The position numbers were made by a program, and so were the translations under genes. This document shows, in pieces, positions 1-11,472 of a DNA stretch of 64,000 bases (within the stretch, counting starts at the first letter, position 1; every line of letters begins with the position of its first letter). The DNA comes from Zygnema cylindricum (taxonomy: Eukaryota; Streptophyta; Zygnematophyceae; Zygnematales; Zygnemataceae). The notes under the pieces are model-generated. The model did no database searches and was not told where the DNA came from. It saw only the letters and a list, made by a program, of their open reading frames with translations. The DNA lies in assembly GCA_037447655.1 (NCBI GenBank), contig JBBHKE010000247.1, forward strand, positions 1 to 64,000. Reading direction: 5' to 3'.

Positions 1-105
1 TGTTATTTGGTTGATGAAAAAAAAGTCACAGACATGCTAACCAAGGCTCTCCCTACACCAAAGTTGCACCAAAGTTACAGTTTTGCAGAGATGATATTGG
101 ACTAA
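1..105 (+). pseudogene. 3' end of copia RNase H (element G)
   Basis: The window opens inside the last part of a Ty1/copia polyprotein. The frame from base 1 reads 34 residues to a TAA at 103-105 and contains the DMLTKALP motif that ends copia RNase H domains. It is followed after 25 bp by a purine-rich tract (AGGGGAG) and the LTR start at 137, the normal order coding end, polypurine tract, 3' LTR. Only the tail is visible, so whether the whole element is intact cannot be judged. Confidence 0.85.
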
Positions 106-136
106 GTGACTAGCTGAGACTAAAACTTTAGGGGAG

Positions 137-1117
137 TGTTGAAATTAAAGCTTTGATCTCAGCAGATAAGAGTGTGAGGAGGATTTTAGGACTTCAAATA
201 TTTTTTGTCTAAGTCAGATTGTAATACTTACCTTTATTAGTGTTACAGTAGCAGAGTATTTTGTACGTCTACAGGGACACGCGTCAGTACTGAAGACCAG
301 TGCAAATATTCTGCAAGAGCGCCGACAACAACATACACGCGTTGACTATCGAACGAGCGAAACCACAGGTACGGACGCATGGAATTAAAAGCAAGCATTT
401 GTGAACAATTGACTGTACGCAATAACGAGTACCGTTGGTAACAAATCGAGTCGACGGACGAGATTCGTGCAAGGACCACAGGTGACCAAGCATAAATGTA
501 CGCCCCTAGGTGGACCGTACTTCAAGACAACAATCGGGTGGACTGCGCGACTAACGATGACTAAGCGAAACCAACATAAGTTGTACGGCGTCGAAATTGA
601 GAATTTTTGAAACACATTGTTTTGTATTTTAGCTCATTAACAATTAGTGTTTTGTCACTCAGATTACGCCTAGCGGAAATTAGGGTTTTGAAAGTACTGT
701 GAGTAGAATGATGTACAATTCCGGTACCTTGTCATTTTGTAGTGCTGTACGATAACGACAGGTGTTTGTTGTTGATTCGTTAGTTAGATCAGACATACAC
801 TCAGTGTATGAACTTTAGGACTTCGAAAAAATGTAATCATCCAGTTTTGAGAATATGGAAACTTAGAGGTAATTTTTTGGAAACTTCTAGCTTCTATATC
901 TTATGATTTATTGGACCGTTTATGCTGCAATTTTGGGAATGGACAGTGTGCATTGTGATCTAATTCTATGCTGATTTTGGTTGTAATTGAAGTTGTGATG
1001 TCTGATTCTGTAGTGTTCAAAAAATTGTTGTTTGGTAGGATTCTTGTTAGCTTCTGTTGAAAAACATGTCTACTAATACAACTACTACTGCAGCTCCACC
1101 TGTACCAGTAGTCATGG
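137..1117 (+). repeat. 3' LTR of copia element G (right edge approximate)
   Basis: Starts TGTTGAAATT directly after the polypurine tract. The right edge is put near 1100-1117, where helicase-like coding sequence of an older repeat begins; no target duplication can be checked because the left end is outside the window. Near the right edge an ATG at 1066 opens a Ser/Thr/Ala/Pro-rich frame (MSTNTTTTAAPP...), which resembles the gag N-termini that elements A, B and D carry at the same place in their LTRs. No gene is seen between 137 and 1060. Confidence 0.6.
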
Positions 1118-1125
1118 AATAGCAA

Positions 1126-2120
1126 TTTACATAGCTCAAGATGACATTGTCGCCACAACACTTCAGGAATTCTCCGATCACTCGATTCAAGTTGGAGAGG
1201 GGCGACACCAACCACACCCACAATTAGCACGAGAGTACATAAAGCACCCAAAAGATATAGTGCTACACAGAAGCTATGACACGAATTCAAACTTGGAGAA
1301 CCTCATTCAATGCACCTTTCTAGACGTAACAATCCAATACATTTGCGATGCATACTTCTCAGATCGTGCTATAATATCTCTTCGCAATGTGGATGTCAAC
1401 ATTGTCAACAACTTGGTGATGAGGAAAATACTATAACAAGAGCATGAATACATTTTTGTAGACTTAGTGGATAGCGAAGAAACCGACCAACAATTGTTGT
1501 TGCCACAAGAATTTTGCAACTCCTTAACAATCAGTGGCATCCCACCGCACAACCTCAAACTAAAAATAGGTACATCAATTAATCTTTTAACTTCATTTAT
1601 CACACAGTTATTTAAGTCTTTAAATATCAGTATGAAAATTTACATAATTAATAATGCACAATCCATAATGCTTATGATTAAATCGAAATTAAATTAAATA
1701 TTATAATTGTATATTAAACACATATTCTTTACCATAAATCAAACTAATGCAAGTTCACATGGTTATTCATATCTTTAAATATCAATATAAATATGCAAAT
1801 AAATACAAACCACAATCTACAATTTGAATAAATTAAATCATATTAACAGAAAACATATAATCTGATATTCAATATATATATTAATTAACATTTATCAATC
1901 TGACTGAGGTACACCAATCATTATACGGCGAAATATCAATGGTGCAAAAGGACTATGTAATAGAACCAAGCTCTGAGTGGTGGATCTTTTTAAGAACTGC
2001 ATTCGAACAAAAATACTCACTGGTGTAGCACGAAACACCGAAATTTTCATTCCGCGTATACCGATGATCATCAACGAAAAAACTTTGCCATTCCAAATCA
2101 AACGGCGAGACAGTTCTTTA
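1126..2120 (+). pseudogene. PIF1/Helitron-type helicase fragment with an intron
   Basis: Two coding blocks, 1126-1569 and 1909-about 2120, give the C-terminal part of a PIF1-like DNA helicase of the type found in Helitrons and in host PIF1 genes. Block 1 has VGEGR, DRAIISLRNVDVN and PQEFCNSLTISGIPPH; block 2 has GLCNRT, ILTG, IFIPRIP and LPFQIKRR, all in family order. The sequence between them (1570-1908) is AT-rich, starts GT, ends AG, and removing it joins a Gly codon and restores the expected 'IGTPI' core, so it looks like a genuine intron. In-frame stops near 1432 and 1951 make it a pseudogene. Whether it comes from a Helitron or a host gene is open; no Helitron terminus is seen. Confidence 0.7.
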
Positions 2121-2172
2121 AACGGCGTCGATAGTCTTTTACGCGCACTATGCTTCAAATATCCTCTAAAAT

Positions 2173-3762
2173 GAGATCATAAAGTACGACTTTCTGTTCC
2201 AGTGGATGTTTTGTAGTGTTGTATATCGATAGCCTCTTGATGATATTAATAAGCATTTTTACATGCAGATGATCGATACAGCGGATTGATATATTGTTAA
2301 GCAATTATTGCGGTAAAAATACATATCGGTATAATATCGCTATGGTTGCTCACAATAAATTATAGCAATAACCGACACCGTTTTTAGTGATTTTTTGTAC
2401 GGTTTCATTGGTACAACTTTTTTTTTCGTAATTGCTTTACCGTCCGTATTGGAGTTCCGTACTTCCATTCTACAAAAGTAAGGACCGGATTTTGATATGT
2501 GACATAACACACTATACAATGTTTAAATAAAATACTCTATGTTATATGGTGTTAGTTAGTGTTGTTTATCGGTAAAATTTATCGCGATAACACCGATACT
2601 GATAGTTATCGGTTATCGAACGGTCAGAGGTCCTGATATATCGGTATGAAACCAACAAATTCTATATCGGCGATAATTTAAAAAATATATAGTATGCATA
2701 TAATAATACTTTATAATATACTGTATTATATTATTAACTTTGTATAGCGTGGCATGCCACGTATAAGAATCTGTTATGTTTCTGTTTAACTGCGATTTAT
2801 TACGGACAGCGCAGCACATAAACGTTGGCCGGTTAACTGAACAGTAATTTTACGGAAGCGTACGGAATTGTACCGACAAATTGGTGAACATGGAACGGGA
2901 AAAGGACGGCGGACACAAAGTACAACAGACGCAAAATAACTAATGCGCGCCGGAATCGAACGGACGACTTGGAATGAGAAAACACGAGCGGACAGCCAAC
3001 GTGAGCGCCGACATCTCGGAATGGCTCTTTTGGCATCTTATGCCAAAAAAGCCGACAGATTGACATGTGACAGGTCCCCAGTGGATTCCAAGGAAGAAAG
3101 GGACAAAGCCATGTCGTCGGATGTGAAAGGTACATCGTTTTTATTGGATCCGTACCAAATCGTACAGATCTCATGGCGGCTACTGTACTTTCTTTGCTTG
3201 TACAACTGTACAATACAGTGATCTGATTGGTAGACACCTCAGTAGATAGGTGTTGTGAGTAAGGCGCGTCCGGGGAATAACACGTACAGTTGAGTGTACT
3301 GGCCGTCCATTTACCTGTACGGTTCGTACATATATCGCCGATAGTTATCGATATCGGTATTATCGCCGATATAACCGATAAATATCTGTTATTTATCGGC
3401 GATAACATCGATAACGATATATCGTACCAATATATCGATTATCGGCTACCCGAAAAAAGGCCCATATCGGTTATCGACAAATCCTTACCGATACACAACA
3501 CTAGTATTAGTAGATTGTAATGCTATAACATATTTTTAAGCATATTGGCGATTACAAATTTATTAGCCCCGAAGCGATGTATCGAGCCCTTTTTTTGTGT
3601 GATAACCAATAAGATCGATTTTTGAAACTATAGCGGCTGGAGTTTAACGAGACACCACTATTTAAGTTTTTATACTTTTGAGTCTTTGACTTCGCTCGAC
3701 GTAGGAGTATCTCGTGAGAAGCCCAAAACATCCATTCGAACGGAAAGTCGTACTTTATGACC
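2173..3762. repeat. Inverted repeat pair flanking the hAT-like element
   Basis: About 38 bp at 2176-2213 (core ATAAAGTACGACTTTC) recur inverted at 3723-3762 with a few mismatches, so 1.59 kb is bounded by inverted repeats and the hAT-like element sits inside. A single relative of this end is at 8809-8846. It may be an older DNA transposon into which the hAT-like element inserted. No transposase frame is visible between the ends, and I see no gene in 2214-2556. Confidence 0.4.
2557..3503. mobile_element. hAT-like non-autonomous DNA transposon
   Basis: The ends are inverted: TAGTGTTGTTTATCGGTAA at 2557 and its complement at 3503 with one mismatch. The 8-bp flanks are GTGTTAGT (2549-2556) and GTATTAGT (3504-3511), matching at 7 of 8. 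An 8-bp duplication with TAGTG-type ends is the hAT signature. The interior is rich in self-complementary TATCG/CGATA strings (for example 3335-3450), giving strong hairpin potential. The 191-residue frame on the minus strand at 2833-3408 shows no transposase motif, so I call it non-autonomous (947 bp). Confidence 0.7.
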
Positions 3763-3795
3763 GCACTTTACAGCACAGTGCGGTATTGTACTGTA

Positions 3796-3991
3796 CACCT
3801 TGAATCGTTATTAGCGTATAGAAATTATTAGTGTAAAGAAAAAATTAGTGTCATTCATTCTAATTTAGTGTTAGAAGACGTGGCAGATTATGGTCCACAT
3901 CCTTAAATAGAGTAATTTATTATATTTAAAGTATCAATGTCAAAATTTTGGGGTGCAGATATAGCGTAAATAAGGCTAATAACGATTCACG
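3796..3991. mobile_element. Tc1/mariner-type MITE (196 bp)
   Basis: Bounded by the inverted termini CACCTTGAATCGTTATTAG and CTAATAACGATTCACG and flanked on both sides by TA (3794-3795, 3992-3993), the duplication typical of Tc1/mariner-type elements. It ends 198 bp before the ATG of the F-box gene, so it lies in that gene's upstream region. Confidence 0.65.
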
Positions 3992-4188
3992 TACTGTACA
4001 GCACTGTGGACGACCAGACGCCACTGCACTCCATTCCGCGGGAGACTTTCAAAATACTTCTGCTCTCCAGCTTGCTTCGACATGTAAACTTTGATTCCGC
4101 TTCCTGTCCTTCCCCCTCTCCCCTTCCCCCTCTCTCCCTCTCTCCCTCTCTCCCTCTCTCACTCTCCCCCTCTCTTCCAATCTCAGAC

Positions 4189-7100
4189 ATGCTAGAGCTT
4201 CTCCCTGAGGATATCCTTTGCCACGTGGTGGCACTGAACGGATGGGAACCGTCTCTCATAGCATCTGTGGCCAGTGTGTCACGTCACATGGCAGCCAGAG
4301 CTCGCTGCCACGTGTGGCGCGCTTATTGCTATTGGCGGTCAGCGGATGTCACACGGGGATTGATGGAGGAGAGAGGGAGGCCTGGAGGGAAGGGAGGGAA
4401 AGAGAGGGAAACATGTCAAGAGGAAATTGTGAAAGAGTTTGACGAAATGGCAAAGGAATGTCGAAGCAAGACTGAGAAGGAAGGGGAGAAGGAAAGAGAG
4501 AGAAGGAGAGAGAAAGGGGGAGAGGAGAGGGAGAGAGGAGAGCCTCCAGGGGGATGGATAGCTGTGGCAAGGCTTCTCAGTTTTTCTCCTCCTGGACTAA
4601 TTCTGAGAAGATCACGATTATCTCATCTTGTTCCTAGACATGTGAACTGTGTTTCTCCTTTGACACGTGTGAAGGAGGGAGAGGGATTGCTCTTCAATTC
4701 CTCCGATGTTATTTTCGTGTCGGATTTCTGTGAACATACCACCTCTTTAAGTCCTGAAATTTGTCGTCTTGAGCAGGTTACTAGTTACACTATGGGTGCT
4801 AAAATTGCTGCCACATATTTTAGAGGAATCATCAAAAAATTTGACAAATCAAGGTAAGTTGAAGGAATTATGTCATGAAAGCTCATGGTTTCTTGCTCCA
4901 CTCTTCATTTCCCCTCGTTATTGAAAGGTTTTGGCAAATAGATGTACGTTTTTTAGGGTTAAAGGTGAATGAATTTAGTCAAACATGTCCATGTTTTCTT
5001 TTTCCCCTCATTATTTCCCCCTAAAAACGGTCAGCCCTTGGGAGTAAATGCTAGCAACACAAGGTCACTCTTTTTTTGGGCAGAAAATCTTAAATTTAGC
5101 GTTTATAACACTCCTTATGGGAGTACAACAGTTGGCCACCTGACTGTGTTCTGAATTAGCTACTGGTATTAATTTTCTTTACACTTGATAGCGATGGGTA
5201 GTGTACACTGAAAATGGTGTGCCTTTTTTTTTGTTAGGCTTGTAGATAGTTGTGTGGATTGATTGCTTTGGTGGTCTCTCCCGCCTCCTTTTCCATCTGA
5301 TTAAAAAAATGGCGGATTGTTTAATGTCGACTGTAGTAAAGGAAAAAAGGAAAGTTTAGAAGGTTACAATTGTCCAGTTGTTTCTTGTTTTTATATTTCA
5401 AAATTAAGGTTTACCTTCATAACTTTTTTGTTGTTATCCTTGCTTTTTTTTTGTTGTAACTTTGATTGTTTTTTGCGGTTTTTATATCGACAGTCGTATT
5501 TTTCCAAATCTTGGTAAGAAATCTTCATCTTTAAGTAATCTCAAGAAAATTGGATACATGGTTGGAAGGTTGTAAACAATCAAACGAAATATCTAACAAG
5601 GAAATTAGTTTGAAAATAGAGGATTCATTATTTCTATTGTTATTGTATTTTTTTTTTGTAGGACTCGAGAAATGTTGTTTGAGCAGAAAAGCAAGTGTTG
5701 CGATGAAGATGATTCACGGGGAGAGCAAATTTGTCCATTTTGCTTTTTACCGGTAAGAGATTTTAGTCATCGTTATTATGTTTTTTGGTTAGTTCGTTTA
5801 TCAGCTTCTTTATCTACTTGTTCTGTTTGTTGTTTTTAGGCATTATCATCTTGTTTTTATACAATTTAACTTTTCGTAACTTTATTATTGTGGTTTGTTG
5901 CGTTCAGCTTTCTTTTCTATTTGGGCAAAGTAGAAACATTTTGTGAAAAATGGCAGCTTTTGTTTTTGTTTGAAACTCATACTTTTTCCCTACTCTATTT
6001 TATGTCTCCTCCCCCTGAGGCTCCTTTTTTAAAATGTGTTTTTAGCTCTTTTGTTTTTTTTAATCCCTTTGTGATTCGCTGGCGCGTGTACCTTTTTTAG
6101 CAAAGGATTTCGAAACTTATGCAATAAACAAACTGTTACGATCCACATTATTATAGGTGTGTGCAGCTTCCTCCGAATGATATATGCACTACGGTTTGGA
6201 CGTGATAATATCCACACTATTTTAAGTGTATGCAATTTGGACCGGATGATATTCACACAATCCAAACTATTTACGGGGTGAGCAGGTGTGGAACGTTACT
6301 AAAGTGATGGAAAGAAACGAACGATTTGTGGCAATGAAGAAAGAATCAATGAGTATGGAAAATGACAATAATTACGAATATGCCTTTCTGTGTCCCAACG
6401 TAAGCATACCGGGGCATCTTGCTTTTTTTCTTTCTTTCTCGCTTTGTTTTCTCATTTTTTTTTGGGAGGAGTTGAGGAGCCTTGGAGTGAGGTGTTTCTT
6501 ACATGGATTTCACGGGAAGTTAAAGACTTTTAGGTTTTTCTTGGAGTTTCTGCTCAAGGGTTTCTATAACATTTCATACCTTTTGTGTCACCTAGGAAAG
6601 CATCGAGTTATGCCACTTTATTGAGTGTTGATTTTGTAGGCTTTGGGTTTGATCTATCTTTGTTTCCCTCTACCTTGCTCTCTCGCTTTCTCCCTCTCCC
6701 TTCCCATCCTCGTCTTTCCTTTCTCAATGGATTATTGTTAAAGATGGATATACACCGTGAATCGTAATTAGCGTTAATGTTTTTTTTGTCTCTCAAAACA
6801 TTCTTTCTCCGTACACACATGTCCGATTGTGGATCTGACGGTTGCGATTGAAAGGTAATATTCTCAGCTTATGAATGGCGGTCTTAAATTGAAAATTGAA
6901 CAAATATATATGGAGAAAAGATTTTTTCAGTTGCGAAAAAATTATTAACGCTAATTACGATTAACGGTGTAGTCCATAGTAGTGGTGGTAGACAATGTCA
7001 TGTTATCTGTCTGGGATGTGATACTTATTTTTACTTTTTCTACATTATGTGAAAATCTGAAATATCTTAAGCTAAAAAAAATATCCGCCGGTTATCCACC

Positions 7101-7420
7101 ATTATCTCGGTCTGTTATGGATAACTTTAGGGAAGGCTCATGCTCAATATGGGAATCTTACACAAACTTTCATGAATTCTTTTTTCCTGGGCAATTAGAG
7201 AGAGAGTGGTGGATTCTTCTGACAATTGCCTGTTTGCTTGTTTGCTGTCTTTCAGGGCCACTTTTACGGTGGATTTATCCTATTCGAAGATGTTTTTAAG
7301 GTTCTTCTTGAGAGGCTTAATGAGGAGTCGGTGGATCAGGTTACCGCTGCGTTTCATAATATATTTTTTGAGGGCGATGGTTACTTAGTTCTCGATGAAA
7401 ATGGACACGAAGTTAGGTAA
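4189..7420 (+). CDS. EID1: EID1-like F-box protein, 4 exons
   Basis: Exons 4189-4853, 5662-5752, 6286-6399 and 7256-7420 splice with GT-AG borders and compatible phases (2, 0, 0) to 344 residues. The N-terminus (LLPEDILCHVVALNG...VSRHMAARARCHVWRAYC) is F-box-like. Residues about 62-125 are a charged Glu/Lys/Arg insertion. Then follow a W..VARLLSF.PPGL block, VIFVSDFC.H, YFRGIIKKF at the first exon end, a CPFC pair in exon 2, and CPNGHFYGGF across the exon 3/4 junction. This order matches the plant phytochrome-A-associated F-box (EID1) family, whose members act as substrate receptors of SCF ubiquitin ligases in light signalling. A GTG-started extension to 4006 is less likely: a polypyrimidine tract ending in CAG (4100-4186) just before the ATG looks like a 5' UTR intron end. 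Function in this organism is inference. Confidence 0.68.
6400..7255 (+). other. Intron 3 of the F-box gene, hosting a MITE
   Basis: Begins GTAAGC and ends TTTCAG. It holds the complete 217-bp MITE at 6753-6969 and otherwise AT-rich sequence. Introns 1 (4854-5661) and 2 (5753-6285) are also T-rich. Intron 2 ends with two degenerate ~72-bp tandem units (about 6130-6270, core CCACA.TATTTTA.GTGTATGCA). Confidence 0.65.
6753..6969. mobile_element. Tc1/mariner-type MITE (217 bp) in intron
   Basis: Termini CACCGTGAATCGTAATTAG and CTAATTACGATTAACGGTG are inverted copies, flanked by TA (6751-6752, 6970-6971). The interior shares GGATCTGACGGTTGCGATTG with the copy at 17052-17270, so the two are one family. 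Confidence 0.8.
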
Positions 7421-8906
7421 AAACTGCTTTTTGGAGATGTATCCATGTAAAGTGTATTCCTTGGAGAGAAGGATTTTTAGTGTACAACGATTTTTAGGGG
7501 CTTTTGGCAAGTTTCAAACTGGAGTGGTTATGGAAGGTTGTGAAGCTCCACATGTACGGCAGTTTAGGGTTGTTGGGAAGACTTGTACAGTTTTTTGTAA
7601 ATAGGTCGATGCTTTCGGTGAAGGAAAATAATGAGTCGAATAGCTGTCCATTTTCTGGATGCCTTCCCCTTTTCAACTGTTTTTTGAAGAACTAAAAATT
7701 TGTGTGACACAGGAGATGGTTGCAATGATAAAAGTGACGTCACAGACTGTGCCAAAATGGCCAGTCGATGTTGACGAAATTATTTTCGAGAAAAAAGAAG
7801 ATAACATGTCTTGGTATTCTACTAGAGCTTGATTTTTGTTTTCTCTGAGTCCCTCTCGTTTCATTCCACTCTCCCTCCCTCTCTCACCATGGTCTCTGGC
7901 TTCCTCTCTTTTCTTTCTCTCACTCTCCCTTTTCCAACAGAATTAATCATATAAACATCTATCCAGTTCAGTTCGAATCGTATTATACATTTGAATACGT
8001 CTACTTGGTTGTTCCGAGGGAAAGCGGTAAAGTTGCAACAGCATATGCAAAAACAAACCAGAATTTCACTTTTCCCGTTAAACTAGTTCAGTTACATTTC
8101 CGTGACATACAACTGCCGCGACTGTTCACTCCCAAAATTTTGTGGCGGTACAGAGAATTTGAATTTTTAGCAGGCGGGTTTCAGCAAATCGAATCGCCTT
8201 TTACCGCAGCTCGAAGCGATCGACGGCATTGCTATCCGGAACGTTCGTTTGTCGCTTTTTCTTGACAATGCGTTTTTTTTCCGAAAAATATTAACTCCAC
8301 GCCATCATGTTTTCCACGTCACCTTGTCATCCACGTCATCATGTCGTCCACGTCCGCGACAATCCTTTAAAATTTAAACCTGACTCGCATGGAATCGCGC
8401 ACGTATTGTATTTCGTGCGAGCGAAAACATTGCTGTTGTTAAAATCGTGCGACTTTTTTTCATTTTTTCCGATTTCTACGTATAGTTCGTGACTTTTGAA
8501 AAAATCGCAAAAAAACGCAGAGTACTTACTGTCTGGTAAACTGAACAGGAAATTTACGGTAAAGGTACGGAATTTTACTGAAAATGTACGAACTTTTGTG
8601 AAAAGAGACGTTACAGTGGTGCACCATTTGCGCGCGGTAAGTTTGAATTCTGTACGATCGGACGAACTTTTTTTACATGTCCAAAATAATACGGACACAA
8701 AATCAATAACAATTTTACCGATTTTTTCAGATCGTTCAATGGGCTACTTACGTATAGTTCGCGCGATTGAATCGTGAGTACTACACGGTTTGAACAACTA
8801 TGGAAAAAGTCAAACATCCATATGACCGAAAAGTCGTAGCTTATGATTGCATTTTAAACCATAGAATGGTACAGTACTACGGACTCCACTCCCCTACAGT
8901 GCAGTA
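7421..8906. other. No gene recognised
   Basis: Short frames here lack motifs or compositional support. A C/T-rich run lies at 7855-7935. A block at 8525-8600 resembles 2838-2880 (AACTGAACAG.AATTTACGG), and 8809-8846 is a lone copy of the inverted-repeat end seen at 2176 and 3762, so it is probably old DNA-transposon debris. Confidence 0.5.
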
Positions 8907-8990
8907 CACCGTGAATCGTTATTAGCGTATAGAAATTATTAGTGTATATAATGAATTAGTGTCATTTACGCTAATTTGTGTATCAATACC
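8907..8990 (+). repeat. One-ended MITE relic
   Basis: CACCGTGAATCGTTATTAG at 8907 after TA, followed by ~60 bp closely matching the left part of the MITE at 3796 (GTATAGAAATTATTAGTGTA). No inverted partner was found downstream, so the right end is lost. From 8991 to about 10311 I see no convincing gene; the 85-residue frame at 9826-10083 has no recognisable motif. Confidence 0.5.
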
Positions 8991-10311
8991 ATTTTCAAAA
9001 AAATGTTTTATTGTAATTTCTCCATAACGCTGATTTGGGTATACATGATCCGCCGTCGTAGCATATACGGTAAAATAGGTAGAAGTACAAAATTTGAACA
9101 ATCCGTACGGCGTGGCGTCCTTCCACTCTAAAAGTCCATAATTCTATTTTGGGTTTGCGGATATATTTTGCATAATTATACAGTAAAATAGGTACGAGTA
9201 AAAACCGTCGAAATGTACAGATATGTGTACTTTCACTTAAGTTCATTCGTGACTCTAAAAAGCGTTTGTTTCGCACGCGGCGAATATGATTAGAGTAAAA
9301 TAGGTGCGAGGACAACATAGGACGAAACGTACATTTTCACGTCATACAGTCGATTATATGCTTCGGGGTTGTAAAACGCAGTTACCTCATAACGCTATGT
9401 AATCGTACAACTATAATACGTTCATTCGTTTCCGTTTGTTATTGTGTATAGAACGTAACTATAGCAACAAGCATTCCATGTTTACGTTTCATTTCACATA
9501 ACTTAGATTGAACCCAGCAATTGATTTTAATATCGTTGTCGTACGCGGTGAGAACGAGCGTTGTATGACGTTAAATATGGACCCTTAACCTTAATAAGGT
9601 GCCCGACGGCTTGCTTTATTAGAATTAATGTATTGTAATAATGGGACATAAGTGTATTAACGATACGTTTGCTTTGATCAAACGTCGAACAAACCTCTTA
9701 TTAGTATCACTGTTTATTCTAATTAAATGTTAATTGAAGAAAAACCACTTTTTAGGATACATGTTAACTCTAATTGGCGGTAATACGCAGACGAAAGATG
9801 ATCAGTTGCCGTTGGAAGGTTATCATTGGCTGTTGCCGAAAACACGTGGCATGATTACAATCCACGCATTCCTAAAGTTGGTCGGTTTTCGCACATGACG
9901 TTAAAACAACCATTTTTCGGGGTTACGACGCCTCATTTTTTCCCATCATCTTTTTGCCGTACACATTGTAAGCTGGAGGAATTTCCTTGGCGTTGTCAAC
10001 ATTTCATCGACGACGTCAATTTTGAAATATTTTGCCAAATTGAACCATTTTTACGTAACCCCGCTTCTATTCCCGCGTTTTAAATATTTCAAAATTGAAA
10101 GCCATAATAAAGTTCAAAATTGGAATTTTTAACGAAAATTTTAAAACGGCAAATCCCTCTATTTTTACCGCGAAAATTCATTTTCGGTTTCATCTACTGT
10201 ATTATATAAATGTATTTGTGATAATGAAGACGACACTATCACCATTTCTTCCTCATTTGCTTGGGTTGCCATTTTCTTCCTTTTCGGCTACTCTTATTTC
10301 TTATTTTTTAG

Positions 10312-10706
10312 GTGATATTAAGGTTTGGAAATTATGTGGACCCTTAATAGAATTTGGGGTGCCAACCCTGCCAATAACATCAACAATCCACACAACGCTC
10401 AGTCTGAACAAGATGAAGAAATGGAAAGGGTCGACGAGGAAATCGCATTTCCGAACGAGGAAGGGAGTGAGGCGGAAGTCGAAACCTCGGTTGACCCGGC
10501 GGCCATTGTGGAAGGGTTTTTTCCGTCCTCGGCCAATTCGAGAGGACGTGTTCCACACAGGAAAGTTCAACATGTGTCGACTAAGGTAACACGGCTGCGA
10601 GTTATAAACTGGATGCTGAGGGATTGCGAAAAAAACGGGTCAAAAGAACTCATTCCAAGGACGTTGAGGAAGTTTCCCGAGCATTTTACCGGAGTCTACA
10701 ACACAA
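10312..10706 (+). CDS. Hypothetical exon, possible DNA-binding domain
   Basis: An exon-like frame preceded by a pyrimidine-rich AG (10310-10311) and ending at a good donor (CAA|GTAAGC, 10707). The first ATG in frame is at 10334. It encodes an acidic linker (DEEMERVDEEIAFPNEEGSE) and then a basic, helix-prone block (TRLRVINWMLRDCEKNGSKELIPRTLRKFPEHFTGVYNT). The W.L.....G....IPR.LR.FP..F.G.Y pattern reminds me of N-terminal domains of transposase-like proteins that are repeated in some protist and algal genomes, but I cannot name the family. It may be spliced to the ORF at 11473; no single splice path that I tried keeps both frames open. Confidence 0.35.
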
Positions 10707-11472
10707 GTAAGCCATTTTAAACATACCTCATCCCATTTATTAAATGGTTTCGTCGCATCCTTCCTGTTTTTTTATATTTCCATTCACAATGCGGTGTTTT
10801 ATTTTATTATTGTTGTGCTTCTAAAGTATTTGTACATTATTATGTTGGACCGCCGCCTTTCCTTCTCAATCTACATCCTAACTTGTCATTGCCTCGCCAT
10901 TAGTGCGTGTTTTTTTATGTTGTCGGTTGGTATGCATTGTCTTGTTATATTTTGGTATTATTTTCATCGTGTCCTACGATTTCCTTGTGGGGACAACATA
11001 TTAGCGACGAAGGGTCTTTGTCGCGGTGTATGCGACGACATCGTGTCGTCGCTTCAATGATGGGTACGACAAATTCATTGAATGTATGAGGACGCCTCGT
11101 TTGGTCGAAAGTGCGAATGACGGACGACAGTGGTTCGTCGTTTCGACTAAACCACCGACGACATCAGTTCAGTCAATCCAACGTTGGTATACTCGAATGT
11201 AATTCGCGGGCGTCGACGTTGTTTCGTCGATTCACTGTTGGGAAACGCGAATATATTTGAACGCGCGACGACATTGTGTCGTCGCTTGGATGTCGGTTCT
11301 ATAAGTTCGCATGGCCAACGGTTAAATTTTCCGTCGGTGAATAGTTGTCTACGTTTTTACAGCAGCACGATCTAAGTAAAGGTCTGACCAAAAGTGAGTC
11401 TTTTAGGTTGTTTTTTTCTCCCTTAATTGTGTATCTACTTTGTTTCCCGGGAAGCAATTGTTTTTTTTCTCC

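Noticed and set aside
2833-3408. 191-residue minus-strand frame as hAT transposase
   Set aside because: No hAT dimerisation or catalytic motifs; the frame lies over palindromic non-coding sequence.
4006-4188. N-terminal extension of the F-box ORF
   Set aside because: It starts at GTG, is mostly a polypyrimidine tract (SPSLPLSLSPSLP) and ends in an acceptor-like CAG; the ATG at 4189 begins the recognisable F-box.
8907-9050. Complete MITE
   Set aside because: Only one terminus was found; no inverted partner in the next ~600 bp.
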